Below, one piece after another: positions 1-9,530 of a stretch of DNA of 47,541 bases. The stretch covers positions 1 to 47,541 of the forward strand of contig MEOF01000068.1 in NCBI GenBank assembly GCA_001769505.1. The letters run 5' to 3'. This DNA is from Bacteroidetes bacterium GWF2_33_38 (lineage in GTDB: Bacteria; Bacteroidota; Bacteroidia; Bacteroidales; GWF2-33-38). Both the position numbers and the translations under genes were made by a program. The notes under the pieces are model-generated. The model saw nothing but the letters and a program-made list of their open reading frames with translations, was not told the origin of the DNA and did no database searches. Position 1 is the stretch's first letter. Each line of letters opens with the position of its first letter.

Positions 1-2365
1 AAGCTCCATGATTCCACTCATATGTATATGGTGCTGTGCCGCCACTTACCGATAAGTCTATCGAACCATCTGAACCTCCGTTACATAAAACATTGGAAAC
101 TGTTGATGACGGAACGATTAAACTTGCCTGGCCAATTGTAATATCCGCATAAGCAATACAACCCTCAGCATCGGTTACAGTTACGCTGTAATAATCTGGA
201 GATAAATTGTTTAAATCCTCAATTGTTTCACCCGACAGCCATGAATAAGAATAAGGAGTCAATCCGTTTGCTACATTTAAGTCAATAGCTCCATTCGAAC
301 CTCCATAACAAGTAACATTTGTTCCAATGATTTCTGTTGTCATTCCACAAATTGAAGCTGCCACTTCATAAGTTCCAATAGCAACACAATCATTTGCATC
401 AGTAATTGTAACAATGTATGTTCCTCCTCCTAAATTTTCAATATCATCTGAATAGGAGCCTGTATTCCAAACATATGAATAAGGATAAGTTCCTCCACTT
501 GTAGTAATATTAATTTCTCCATCAGAAGCTTGATAACCGCCCTCATCTGTAATAACAGCTGTAATTGCTAATACTTCAGGTTGTTCGATTATAACAGTAT
601 CAAGTGTAGTTGCTCCTACATTATCTGAAATAGTAACATAATATGTGCCTGCCACTAAACTGGTAATTGTATCATTTGTTGCTCCATTTGACCATAAATA
701 AGTATATGGAAGCGTTCCTCCTGTTGCGTAAACAATTGCTTCTCCATCAGCAATACCATTACACGAAGTGTTTTCGCGGCTAATGATTGAACTTGTAAGT
801 TCAGCTCCTTGTACATTTACATTCAAACGAATTGCTGGAACCATTGAAATCCAAAAATTGTCAGTTCCAAGCATTAAAAGAGATTCGTCTTCAAAATTAT
901 GATGAATTGTTTGATCTGCACCAACGTATATTTCTCCTAAGCCTTCGAAATAGAACTCTAACATTGCATAAACAATTAATCCATCGGTACCAGCTTCAAT
1001 AATTTCAGATGATCCATCTTTTATAATTGGAACAGTTATCCATGTTCCTAAGTCTGATTCAGCTAAAGTATAAATATCCGTTGTTGCTTTCTCAATCAAA
1101 TTTCCAGCTCCATCGTCAACCAAAAGCTTACCTATAAAAGAAGTTCCTGCTGTACTATATGAACTAATGAACGCAGTAATAGAGTTTATTTCTTCGTTGT
1201 TTGGAAAATAATATACAACCCCAACCTTATCTCCATCAACACCATCGGTATAACTCGATGGACCTGTTCGTGTTGTGATTTCGATATCTCTCGCATAGAT
1301 TGAGTCTGTTACATCAAACCAAACTTGATCAACATTGTTTCCTGGAACATCTTCTACTTCGTCTTGAAGAATCGAAAATGTTGCTTCATAAGATCTAATT
1401 TCCGCAGGCAAGGTAAATGGAGCATCGATTCCAAAAGTATCAACAGCTTCTGATTCAATAGTATCAGTAGCTACAGACGAATCATTGAAATAAACATTCG
1501 AGGAAAAATCACTTGCAACACCATTTAATCTAACATTATGTTGAGCTGCTGTACCAAAGTTCGAAACTGCTGCCGAAAAATAAAAATCTTGAACCTGAGT
1601 AGTTGGAATTTTTGAATAAAAACCAATACCATAAAACTCAGGATATATTTTGGCAAGTTGAATATCGTTTACAGGCGGCTCGCTTAATTCGATATCGTCA
1701 ACCATCCAAAAATAATGGCTTGTTCCTGCTACATACCAACGTAAATAAACCGTTGGTTCATTGGCTGCAACACTTGAAATATTGAATTCCATTTTAACAG
1801 GGTTTGCTGATGAAGCATTTCCTGCCAAGCCTTCTTTTAAGTCGTACGATACCCAATTGGTGTTGTCGTTACTAACTTGAAGTTGCCAAGTTACACTTGT
1901 TTCAAGTCCGTAATATCTAAAATATTGATTAAACAAAATTACGACTCCGTCTCTTTCTGAACAATTAATCGGAGAAGTCTGAAAATAAGCATCCATTTCG
2001 TTTGTTGGGTTTGGCATTGGAGTATTGTAAAAATCTCCGCGTAACTGCATAAAATGCCCACCACTATTCGAACTGATTACAGGAATATTATCTGAATAGG
2101 TTCCTCCGGGAGGTTGATTGGTACAAATCCAAACATAGTTATTTCCTGAGTTATCGACATTTTGCCAACCTGATGGTAAAACACCATCGGTAAAATATTC
2201 TGACCAAAACACTCCTCTATCAGACTGTTCGGCAGTTTGTGCTTTAACTACTTCTGAACTGCTTAATTCTGAAGGAGCTTTTTGCACTGAAATGCTTCTT
2301 TTAATCTGTGCTTGCGTAAAAGCAACAACAAAGACTAAAGCAATAAACAATGTAAATTTTCTCAT
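1..2365 (-). CDS. Secreted adhesin-like protein with SprB-type repeats, 5' part only
   Basis: The reading frame opens with ATG at 2365 and stays open for 788 codons to the window edge, so the C-terminus is missing. Residues 1-20 form a signal peptide ending in AFTQAQ. Residues about 50-220 look like a jelly-roll or MAM-like ectodomain (WSEYFTDG...LPSGW, later WMVDDIELSEP), a module common at the start of Bacteroidota secreted proteins. From about residue 530 there are at least four SprB-type repeats, each with a Cys-x-Gly start, GGTxPYxYxWSNG centre and GxYxVTxTDxxGC end. Such proteins are normally exported by the type IX secretion system and displayed at the surface; the C-terminal sorting domain would lie outside the window. 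A consensus promoter precedes the gene. Family-level call is firm; ligand and function are unknown. Confidence 0.88.
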   Translation of the reverse strand, partial: MRKFTLFIALVFVVAFTQAQIKRSISVQKAPSELSSSEVVKAQTAEQSDRGVFWSEYFTDGVLPSGWQNVDNSGNNYVWICTNQPPGGTYSDNIPVISSNSGGHFMQLRGDFYNTPMPNPTNEMDAYFQTSPINCSERDGVVILFNQYFRYYGLETSVTWQLQVSNDNTNWVSYDLKEGLAGNASSANPVKMEFNISSVAANEPTVYLRWYVAGTSHYFWMVDDIELSEPPVNDIQLAKIYPEFYGIGFYSKIPTTQVQDFYFSAAVSNFGTAAQHNVRLNGVASDFSSNVYFNDSSVATDTIESEAVDTFGIDAPFTLPAEIRSYEATFSILQDEVEDVPGNNVDQVWFDVTDSIYARDIEITTRTGPSSYTDGVDGDKVGVVYYFPNNEEINSITAFISSYSTAGTSFIGKLLVDDGAGNLIEKATTDIYTLAESDLGTWITVPIIKDGSSEIIEAGTDGLIVYAMLEFYFEGLGEIYVGADQTIHHNFEDESLLMLGTDNFWISMVPAIRLNVNVQGAELTSSIISRENTSCNGIADGEAIVYATGGTLPYTYLWSNGATNDTITSLVAGTYYVTISDNVGATTLDTVIIEQPEVLAITAVITDEGGYQASDGEINITTSGGTYPYSYVWNTGSYSDDIENLGGGTYIVTITDANDCVAIGTYEVAASICGMTTEIIGTNVTCYGGSNGAIDLNVANGLTPYSYSWLSGETIEDLNNLSPDYYSVTVTDAEGCIAYADITIGQASLIVPSSTVSNVLCNGGSDGSIDLSVSGGTAPYTYEWNHGA

Positions 2366-2397
2366 ACGTTTTTCTTTTTGAAGTTGGTTTAATATGT

Positions 2398-2429
2398 CAA
2401 AAGTACATTATTGTTAGGAATATTTCAAA
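2398..2429 (-). promoter_or_regulatory. Bacteroidota-type promoter of the left adhesin gene
   Basis: Read on the minus strand, TTTG (2429-2426) is followed by 20 bases and TACTTTTG (2405-2398). This matches the Bacteroidota consensus -33 TTTG and -7 TAnnTTTG. The start codon is about 30 bases downstream. Confidence 0.7.
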
Positions 2430-2486
2430 AAATATGTCTCAAAAATGGAAGTAATTTAGTTTATGCAAAATTTATCCATATTTATT

Positions 2487-2511
2487 AACATTAATATTTC
2501 GGATTAATGTT
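2487..2511. repeat. Perfect 9-bp inverted repeat upstream of dnaE
   Basis: AACATTAAT (2487-2495), a 7-base loop, and ATTAATGTT (2503-2511). It lies 50 bases before the dnaE start, between two divergent genes, so a terminator is not expected. It could be a regulator-binding site or a 5' leader hairpin; no further evidence. Confidence 0.5.
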
Positions 2512-2561
2512 TTAATTAACTTTAAAACCACATTTTTTTAATAGAAATATTTTAGACCAAC

Positions 2562-5500
2562 ATGAACAATTTTACTCATTTACACGTACATACGCAATAT
2601 TCGATTTTAGATGGTTTATCGGCAATTCCTGCTTTAGTAAAAAAAGCAAAAGATAATGGAATGACAGCAATCGCCATCACTGACCATGGCAATATGTTTG
2701 GAGTAAAAGAGTTTCACAATACCGCTCGCAAAAATGGGATAAAACCCATCGTAGGTTGTGAAACTTACGTAGCTGCTCGTAGTCGAAAATTGATGGAATT
2801 AAAAGAAGATCGAAGCGGATTTCATTTAATCTTGCTCGCTAAAAACACCCAAGGATACAAAAACTTAACAAAACTCATTTCCTATTCATGGATTGAAGGA
2901 TTTTACTATCGCCCCAGAATCGATTGGGAGTTATTGGAAAAATATCACGAAGGATTAATTGCTTCGTCAGCTTGTTTGGCAGGCGAAATACCAAGAGCTA
3001 TAAAGAAGAACGATATTCAATTAGCCGAAACAACTATAGAAAGATTTAAATCGTTATTCGGCGACGATTTCTACCTAGAGATACAGCGACACGAGACAAA
3101 CTTACAAGGAGCCGACAAAACCGTATTCGAGCAACAAAAAATTGTAAACCAAAAAATTTTAGAACTTGGAAAAAAGCATAATGTAAAAGTTATTGCATCA
3201 AACGATGTCCATTTTGTAAATTCGGAAGATGCCGAAGCACACGATAGGCTTATTTGCTTAACAACCAATTCCGATTTCAATGCAACCGATAGGCTTCGAT
3301 ATACAAAACAGGAATGGATGAAAAGCAAAGAAGAAATGGGAGTTATTTTTGCTGATGTCCCCGAAGTATTAGAAAATACAATGGAAATTGCAGCCAAAAT
3401 CGAGGATTTCGAATTGGATCATGCTCCAATTATGCCAGACTTTCCGCTACCAGAAGGTTTTTCAAATGAAGACGATTATTTGAAACACTTAACCTATATA
3501 GGTGCAAAAAAACATTATGGCGATGTTGATGATAAAATCAAAGAAAGAATCGATTTTGAGTTAGATACGATAAAAAAAATGGGGTTTCCTGGATACTTTT
3601 TGATTGTATGGGATTTTTTAAAAGCCGCCAGAGAAATGGGCGTTGCTGTTGGACCCGGAAGAGGTTCTGCTGCAGGTTCTGTTGTCGCCTATTGCCTAAG
3701 AATTACCGATATTGACCCATTGAAATACAATTTGCTTTTCGAAAGATTTTTAAATCCCGATAGAGTTTCGATGCCCGATATAGACATTGATTTTGATGAC
3801 GATGGACGAGAAAAAGTATTAAAATGGGTTGAAAAAAAATATGGTCACAATCGAGTTGCCAACATCATTACTTTTGGAACCATGGCTGCAAAATCGTCGA
3901 TTCGTGACGTTGCAAGAATTCAAAACTTACCCTTAAATATAGCCGATAAACTTGCTAAATTGGTTCCCGAAAAGGCAGGAACAAGTTTGCAAGATGCGTT
4001 CAAAGAAGTTCCCGAACTTAAGGAAGCCAAAAATTCATCAAACGAAGAAATTTCTTCAGTATTAAAATATGCTGAAGTTCTAGAAGGTTCAGTTCGGCAT
4101 ACAGGAGTTCATGCCTGCGGAATTATCATCGGACGCGACGATTTAATTGAACATATTCCAGTAGCGACTTCAAAAGATTCGGATTTATTAGTAACACAGT
4201 TCGACGGAAAACATGTTGAATCGGTGGGAATGTTAAAAATGGATTTTTTAGGATTAAAAACTCTTTCCATTATTAAAGATGCTGTCGAAAATATAAAAAT
4301 TGCCAAAGGAATAGATATCGATATTGAAACTATTCCACTTGACGACAAAGCAACTTATGAGTTATATAGTAAGGGCGAAACTACTGGCTTATTCCAATTT
4401 GAATCCGATGGAATGAAAAAGCATTTAAAAGATCTAAAACCCACAAAATTCGAGGATTTAATTGCCATGAATGCCTTATATCGCCCAGGTCCGATAGAGT
4501 ACATTCCTGAATTTATTAAACGAAAACACGGAAAAAGCAAAATCGAATACGATTTAGCTGAAATGGAAGAATATCTTGCAGATACATATGGAATTACTGT
4601 ATATCAGGAGCAAGTAATGCTTTTGTCCCAAAAATTGGCAGGGTTCACGAGAGGAGAAGCCGACACTTTGCGTAAAGCAATGGGAAAGAAAAATCGAGAG
4701 TTACTAGACAAATTAAAAGTGAAATTTGTTGAAGGTTGCTTAAAAAATAATCATCCAACAGAAAAAGTTGAAAAAATTTGGAAAGACTGGGAAGCGTTTG
4801 CCGAATACGCTTTTAACAAATCTCACTCAACATGTTATTCCTTGGTTTCGTACCAAACAGGATATTTAAAGGCACATTATCCAGCGGAGTTTATGTCGGC
4901 TGTTCTTAGTCGAAACTTAAATGACTTGAAAAAAGTTACATTTTTCATGGATGAGTGTAAGCGGATGGGAGTAACTGTTTTGGGTGCAAATGTTAACGAA
5001 AGTTTTTCGCGATTTAATGTCAACAATGAGGGAAATATTCGGTTTGGATTAAACGCAATTAAAGGAGTTGGCGAAAATGCAGTTTTGAATATTATTGAAG
5101 AACGTAAAAAAAACGGAGCTTATAAAAGTATTTTTGATTTTATCGAACGAGTAAATCTTACAGCAGTCAATAAAAGGTGTCTCGAGGCTTTAGCCGCTTC
5201 AGGAGCTTTAGACTGTTTTAAGGAAATCTCAAGATATCAATATTTTATCGAAGAAGCTCAGGGTGCAACTTTTATAGAAACTCTAATTAAATATGGCAAT
5301 AAGTTTACTGAAGATAAATCGTCAACACAAATCTCTTTATTTGGCGATGTAATGGGTGTCGACATTGTAAAACCTGAAATTCCAAAAGGAACAGAATGGT
5401 TGAACCTTGAAAAGCTGAACAAAGAAAAGGACCTGATTGGAATATATCTTTCGGCACATCCATTAGACGATTTCAAACTCGAAATTTCACACTTAACTAA

Positions 5501-6050
5501 TTATATTTTAAGCGACCTGAAAAACAATTTAATTCCGGAAGGAAAAGATGTTGTTGTTGCAGGAATTGTAACCGAAGTAAAAGATTCAACTGGGAAAAAC
5601 GGAAAACCATATGCATCAATAACTATCGACGATTACTCCGATTCATACAAAATAATGCTGTTTTCAAATGATTATGTTTCATTCAAAAACTTTTTTTCGG
5701 TCGGATATTCATTATTAATAAAAGGAAAGGTTCAAAAAAAGCCATATGGAAATACCGAAGAACTTGAATTTAAGATAATTAAAGTAAGCCTATTATCTGA
5801 AGTACGAGAAACAATGTTTAAAACAATTAAGATAAAACTTCCTATAAATTCGATAAATGCAGAACTTATTAACAAAATTGACGCATTAACAGAAACAAAC
5901 AAAGGAAAAACTGCTCTTAACTTCTTGATTTATGAGCCTTTGACAAACATTTATATTGAAATGTTTTCACGTACAAAACGTGTATATCTTTCAAATGAAA
6001 TAATTGATTTTTTAGAAAAAAAATCTGATATTGAATTCAAAATTTTATAA
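2562..6050 (+). CDS. dnaE: DNA polymerase III alpha subunit
   Basis: Replicative DNA polymerase catalytic subunit, 1162 residues, the usual DnaE length. The N-terminal PHP domain keeps metal-ligand positions H8, H10, D17, H42, E67, H88, C138, D215 and H217. The palm carries the catalytic PDIDIDF motif (D406, D408, with D410 nearby). QISLF at 923-927 fits the internal sliding-clamp-binding motif and precedes an OB-fold domain (about 985-1070). An intact PHP site is typical of DnaE proteins that may proofread themselves; this is inference for this protein. The start at 2562 gives the canonical N-terminus with HLHVHTQYSILDG close to the start. Thioredoxin follows 59 bases downstream on the same strand. 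Confidence 0.97.
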   Translation: MNNFTHLHVHTQYSILDGLSAIPALVKKAKDNGMTAIAITDHGNMFGVKEFHNTARKNGIKPIVGCETYVAARSRKLMELKEDRSGFHLILLAKNTQGYKNLTKLISYSWIEGFYYRPRIDWELLEKYHEGLIASSACLAGEIPRAIKKNDIQLAETTIERFKSLFGDDFYLEIQRHETNLQGADKTVFEQQKIVNQKILELGKKHNVKVIASNDVHFVNSEDAEAHDRLICLTTNSDFNATDRLRYTKQEWMKSKEEMGVIFADVPEVLENTMEIAAKIEDFELDHAPIMPDFPLPEGFSNEDDYLKHLTYIGAKKHYGDVDDKIKERIDFELDTIKKMGFPGYFLIVWDFLKAAREMGVAVGPGRGSAAGSVVAYCLRITDIDPLKYNLLFERFLNPDRVSMPDIDIDFDDDGREKVLKWVEKKYGHNRVANIITFGTMAAKSSIRDVARIQNLPLNIADKLAKLVPEKAGTSLQDAFKEVPELKEAKNSSNEEISSVLKYAEVLEGSVRHTGVHACGIIIGRDDLIEHIPVATSKDSDLLVTQFDGKHVESVGMLKMDFLGLKTLSIIKDAVENIKIAKGIDIDIETIPLDDKATYELYSKGETTGLFQFESDGMKKHLKDLKPTKFEDLIAMNALYRPGPIEYIPEFIKRKHGKSKIEYDLAEMEEYLADTYGITVYQEQVMLLSQKLAGFTRGEADTLRKAMGKKNRELLDKLKVKFVEGCLKNNHPTEKVEKIWKDWEAFAEYAFNKSHSTCYSLVSYQTGYLKAHYPAEFMSAVLSRNLNDLKKVTFFMDECKRMGVTVLGANVNESFSRFNVNNEGNIRFGLNAIKGVGENAVLNIIEERKKNGAYKSIFDFIERVNLTAVNKRCLEALAASGALDCFKEISRYQYFIEEAQGATFIETLIKYGNKFTEDKSSTQISLFGDVMGVDIVKPEIPKGTEWLNLEKLNKEKDLIGIYLSAHPLDDFKLEISHLTNYILSDLKNNLIPEGKDVVVAGIVTEVKDSTGKNGKPYASITIDDYSDSYKIMLFSNDYVSFKNFFSVGYSLLIKGKVQKKPYGNTEELEFKIIKVSLLSEVRETMFKTIKIKLPINSINAELINKIDALTETNKGKTALNFLIYEPLTNIYIEMFSRTKRVYLSNEIIDFLEKKSDIEFKIL

Positions 6051-6109
6051 AAATCACCAATAATTAACTGTTTGTATTACAGTTGAATAGAAAGTAAAAT
6101 AAAAATAGT

Positions 6110-6427
6110 ATGGCAGTAGAAATTACAGATGCTAATTTTCAAGAATTAGTAATGAAATCAGAAAAACCGGTAGTAATCGATTTTTGGGCAGAATGGTGTG
6201 GACCTTGCAGAATGATTGGTCCAATTATCGCAGAAATGCACGATGAATATCAAGGAAAAGCAATCATCGGAAAAGTTGATGTTGACAGTAATCCTGGTAT
6301 TTCGGCAAAATTTGGAATTAGAAATATCCCCACTGTGCTATTTATTAAAAATGGCGAAGTTGTTGACAAACAAGTAGGGGCAGTTCCTAAAAGCGTTTTG
6401 GCATCAAAACTCGAGGCAATTATCTAA
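6110..6427 (+). CDS. trxA: Thioredoxin
   Basis: A 105-residue cytoplasmic dithiol-disulfide oxidoreductase of standard thioredoxin length. The active site WCGPC is at residues 29-33, and the cis-proline motif IPT appears in RNIPTVLFIKNG. It donates electrons to ribonucleotide reductase, methionine sulfoxide reductases and similar enzymes, and is kept reduced by thioredoxin reductase (not in this window). It follows dnaE by 59 bases and is closed by a strong intrinsic terminator at 6453-6499, so dnaE-trxA is probably one transcription unit. Confidence 0.96.
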   Translation: MAVEITDANFQELVMKSEKPVVIDFWAEWCGPCRMIGPIIAEMHDEYQGKAIIGKVDVDSNPGISAKFGIRNIPTVLFIKNGEVVDKQVGAVPKSVLASKLEAII

Positions 6428-6452
6428 TTTTACAACAATCTACTTAAAAAAT

Positions 6453-6499
6453 ACGACTTCGTTCAATCAGAAATATTATTGAACGAGGTCGTTGTTTTT
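6453..6499 (+). terminator. Intrinsic terminator after trxA
   Basis: A 15-bp stem, ACGACTTCGTTCAAT (6453-6467) against ATTGAACGAGGTCGT (6478-6492), with one T-G wobble and a 10-base loop, followed by TGTTTTT. It ends only five bases before the ATG of the next gene on the same strand (6505). Confidence 0.85.
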
Positions 6500-6504
6500 A
6501 TAAA

Positions 6505-8406
6505 ATGATACAAGTAAACCTTTTACGCAAGCACACTCCCGGATGGGTTATTTTTTTAATCGACATTATAATCGTTTTTATGTCGATTGTGTTAGCGTAT
6601 TTACTACGGTTTAATTTTCATATTCCAAAATATGAGTTAGAATTATTGTTTTTTGTAATTCCAAGTATAGTTTTAATTCGTGCTATTAGTTTTGTTTTGG
6701 GAAAAACGTATGCAGGAATAGTCCGACACACCAGCATTGAAGATGCCGAACGAATTTTTATTGTAATTTCAGCTGGGAGTGGTATTTTTATCTTTTTTAA
6801 TATCCTGTCGTTTTACTTTATCGATAGTCAGTTCTTAATTCCTTCCTCGGTTGTCGTTATCGAATATATTGCATCAATCTTTCTGTTAACCTCAACGCGT
6901 TTGTTTGTAAAAATTATTTATCATGAATTTACAAATCCTCAAAAAGAACGAGTAAATGTAATCATCTACGGAACCGATCATCTTGGAATTGTTACAAAAA
7001 GAACCCTAGATCAAGATGAAGAAATGAGAAATAAGGTCGTCGCATTTATCGATAATTCAAAACGGAACGAGAAAAAAAAGATTGAGGGTGTTCTTATTTA
7101 CAATAGCGATGACATTGAGATGTTACTAGCAAAATACAAAATTTCGAAGTTAATTTTTGCGAAAAAGCACATTAGTGCTAAGCGAAAGAAAGAAATTATT
7201 GAACTTTGTTTACAACATAATGTTAATGCTTACACCGTTCCTCCTGCCGAAAAATGGATTAATGGAGAATTAAGCTATAACCAGTTTAAAACCGTTAACA
7301 TTGAAGATTTGCTCGACAGGGAGCCTATTCGGTTAGATATAAATAGAATTAAACAAAATATCATCAATAAAAATATATTAGTTACCGGAGCTGCTGGCTC
7401 AATAGGAAGCGAGATTGTTAGGCAGTTGTCGAATTTTAATCCTCAAAATATTATATTGTACGACAAAGCCGAATCACCATTATATGACTTGGAGTTAGAA
7501 TTGAGAGAAAAACTAAAGATTACCAATTTTATTATATGCATAGGCGACATTACTTGTCAAGAAAGGCTAGAAAGTGTTTTTGAAAAGTATGAACCGACCA
7601 TCGTTTTTCATGCAGCTGCATATAAACACGTTCCGATGATGGAACTAAATCCTCATGAAGCTATTCGGACGAATGTAAACGGGACTAAAATGGTTGCCGA
7701 TTTGGCAAATAAATACAAAGCGTTCAAGTTCATTATGATTTCGACTGATAAAGCGGTTCGCCCTACGAATGTAATGGGAGCCTCGAAGCGTATAGCAGAA
7801 ATGTATATTCAATCGCTAAACAAAAAATCGGAAACAAAATATATTACAACTCGATTCGGAAATGTTTTGGGTTCAAATGGTTCGGTTATTTTACGATTTA
7901 AAAATCAAATCGAGAATCGTGAGCCAGTTACCGTAACACATCCCGACATTACTCGTTATTTTATGACTATTCCTGAAGCTTGCCAATTGGTACTCGAAGC
8001 AAGTATAATGGGAGAAGGCGGTGAAATTTTTATTTTCGACATGGGTAAATTGGTAAAGATTGTAGATTTAGCAAAAAAAATGATAAAACTTTACGGATTA
8101 ACCATAGGTAAAGATATTCAGTTGAAATACACTGGATTGCGTCCAGGAGAAAAGCTTTACGAAGAGTTATGGAACGATTCTGAGAACAACATTCCTACCC
8201 ATCATAATAAAATTATGATAGCACAAGTTGCTGAATACGAATACGAACAATTGTCTGTCAAAATTCAATCGCTTTTTGAAACACTCCACAGTGCCGATGA
8301 GTTTAATGTAGTACGAATGATGAAGAATATTGTGCCTGAATTTCTGAGTAAGAACTCCATTTTTGAAGAACTTGACCACAACAATCAAAAAGATTTAAAC
8401 GAATAG
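6505..8406 (+). CDS. Membrane-bound nucleotide-sugar 4,6-dehydratase/epimerase (FlaA1/CapD/PglF type)
   Basis: A 633-residue protein with four hydrophobic segments in the first 130 residues, a CoA-binding-like Rossmann domain (about 145-260) and a short-chain dehydrogenase/epimerase domain. The NAD-binding motif TGAAGSIG is at 294-301, and STDKAVRPTNVMGASKR is the family signature, with the Met/Lys catalytic variant. Relatives convert UDP-GlcNAc to a 4-keto-6-deoxy sugar as the first step to diaminated or deoxy sugars for capsule, O-antigen or protein glycans. Exact substrate cannot be read from sequence. Its ATG lies just after the trxA terminator hairpin. Its 3' end overlaps the convergent hemW by 12 bases. 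Confidence 0.92.
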   Translation: MIQVNLLRKHTPGWVIFLIDIIIVFMSIVLAYLLRFNFHIPKYELELLFFVIPSIVLIRAISFVLGKTYAGIVRHTSIEDAERIFIVISAGSGIFIFFNILSFYFIDSQFLIPSSVVVIEYIASIFLLTSTRLFVKIIYHEFTNPQKERVNVIIYGTDHLGIVTKRTLDQDEEMRNKVVAFIDNSKRNEKKKIEGVLIYNSDDIEMLLAKYKISKLIFAKKHISAKRKKEIIELCLQHNVNAYTVPPAEKWINGELSYNQFKTVNIEDLLDREPIRLDINRIKQNIINKNILVTGAAGSIGSEIVRQLSNFNPQNIILYDKAESPLYDLELELREKLKITNFIICIGDITCQERLESVFEKYEPTIVFHAAAYKHVPMMELNPHEAIRTNVNGTKMVADLANKYKAFKFIMISTDKAVRPTNVMGASKRIAEMYIQSLNKKSETKYITTRFGNVLGSNGSVILRFKNQIENREPVTVTHPDITRYFMTIPEACQLVLEASIMGEGGEIFIFDMGKLVKIVDLAKKMIKLYGLTIGKDIQLKYTGLRPGEKLYEELWNDSENNIPTHHNKIMIAQVAEYEYEQLSVKIQSLFETLHSADEFNVVRMMKNIVPEFLSKNSIFEELDHNNQKDLNE

Positions 8407-9522
8407 TAAGGCTGACATAATACTGTCGGAAATAAAAATTCCTTTTGTCGATAATTTCATTACTGAGCCAGAATTTTGAATTAAATTAGATGGTATAAAC
8501 TTTTCGCTTTGTTTTCGAAAATGATGAAAATATTTTTCTCCAAATTTCTCTCTAATATATTCTAAATCAGCGCCCCAAATCGTTCTCATTGAAGTTAATA
8601 CATAATCGTTGTATTTATCGTTCATAGTAAGTATTTCCTTTTCAAAATATGTTTCGTTTTTGAAAACTCCAACGATATATTTTTCGATATTCGAAATATT
8701 CCATTGTCTCGAGTTTAAATCGTATGAATGTGCTGAAGCTCCCACTCCAAGATATTTCTTTTGTTTCCAGTAATTTGAATTATGAATCGAGAAAAAATTT
8801 TCTTTACCAAAATTTGAAATTTCATAATGAATAAAACCAAACGAAGTAAGTTGTGCTATAAGCAATTCAAATTCAGAAACGCTTAACTCTTCATCAATTT
8901 GATTGATTTTTTTATTTTTCAGTTCCCTATAAATAGGAGTATTTTTCTCATATGTTAAATGATAAGCTGAAATGTGTTGAACGTCAAGTTTGACAGCAAT
9001 ATCAATACTTTGCTTAAATTTCTCAAGCGACGAATTTGGTATTCCGTAAATCAAATCAATCGATATATTTTTAAAACCATTTGCTTGCAATAACTCAACC
9101 GCTTCAATAGCTTTTTTTGAATCATGCCTACGGTTCAAAAAAATTAATTCCTTGTCATTATACGACTGAATACCAAGACTTATTCGGTTTACTTTTGTAT
9201 GTATTAACCTCTCTATATATTTTTTTGTAATATCGTCAGGGTTAGCTTCTAGCGTAATTTCACAGATATCACCTAGCAAAAATGTTTGCCGAATGGTCTC
9301 CAATATTTTGTCAATATGAAAAAAACTTAGCAATGATGGAGTTCCACCGCCAAAGTATATCGATTCTATTGATTCGTGTTGCAGATATTCTTTTCGTTGT
9401 ACTATTTCAGAACATATAGCATCAACATAATTATCAATGCCTTGCAAATCTATTTCAGAATAGAAATCGCAATAAATGCATTTACTTTTACAAAAAGGTA
9501 TATGAATATAGATTCCGGCCAT
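8395..9522 (-). CDS. hemW: Radical SAM heme chaperone HemW
   Basis: A 375-residue radical SAM protein. The cluster motif is CKSKCIYCDF near the N-terminus (C11, C15, C18) and is followed by Phe, not the extra Cys of true coproporphyrinogen dehydrogenase HemN; this favours HemW, which carries heme to respiratory enzymes. FGGGTPS and the HNSNYW...YLGVGASAHSY region are also HemW-like. It is the last gene of an rpsP-rimM-hemW run with an 8-base gap to rimM. Older annotation would call it oxygen-independent coproporphyrinogen III oxidase. Confidence 0.92.
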   Translation of the reverse strand: MAGIYIHIPFCKSKCIYCDFYSEIDLQGIDNYVDAICSEIVQRKEYLQHESIESIYFGGGTPSLLSFFHIDKILETIRQTFLLGDICEITLEANPDDITKKYIERLIHTKVNRISLGIQSYNDKELIFLNRRHDSKKAIEAVELLQANGFKNISIDLIYGIPNSSLEKFKQSIDIAVKLDVQHISAYHLTYEKNTPIYRELKNKKINQIDEELSVSEFELLIAQLTSFGFIHYEISNFGKENFFSIHNSNYWKQKKYLGVGASAHSYDLNSRQWNISNIEKYIVGVFKNETYFEKEILTMNDKYNDYVLTSMRTIWGADLEYIREKFGEKYFHHFRKQSEKFIPSNLIQNSGSVMKLSTKGIFISDSIMSALLFV

Positions 9523-9530
9523 GTGCGACT

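Noticed and set aside
1603-1785. A 60-codon plus-strand frame opposite the left adhesin gene
   Set aside because: It is antisense to a long frame with clear protein domains; it is a shadow.
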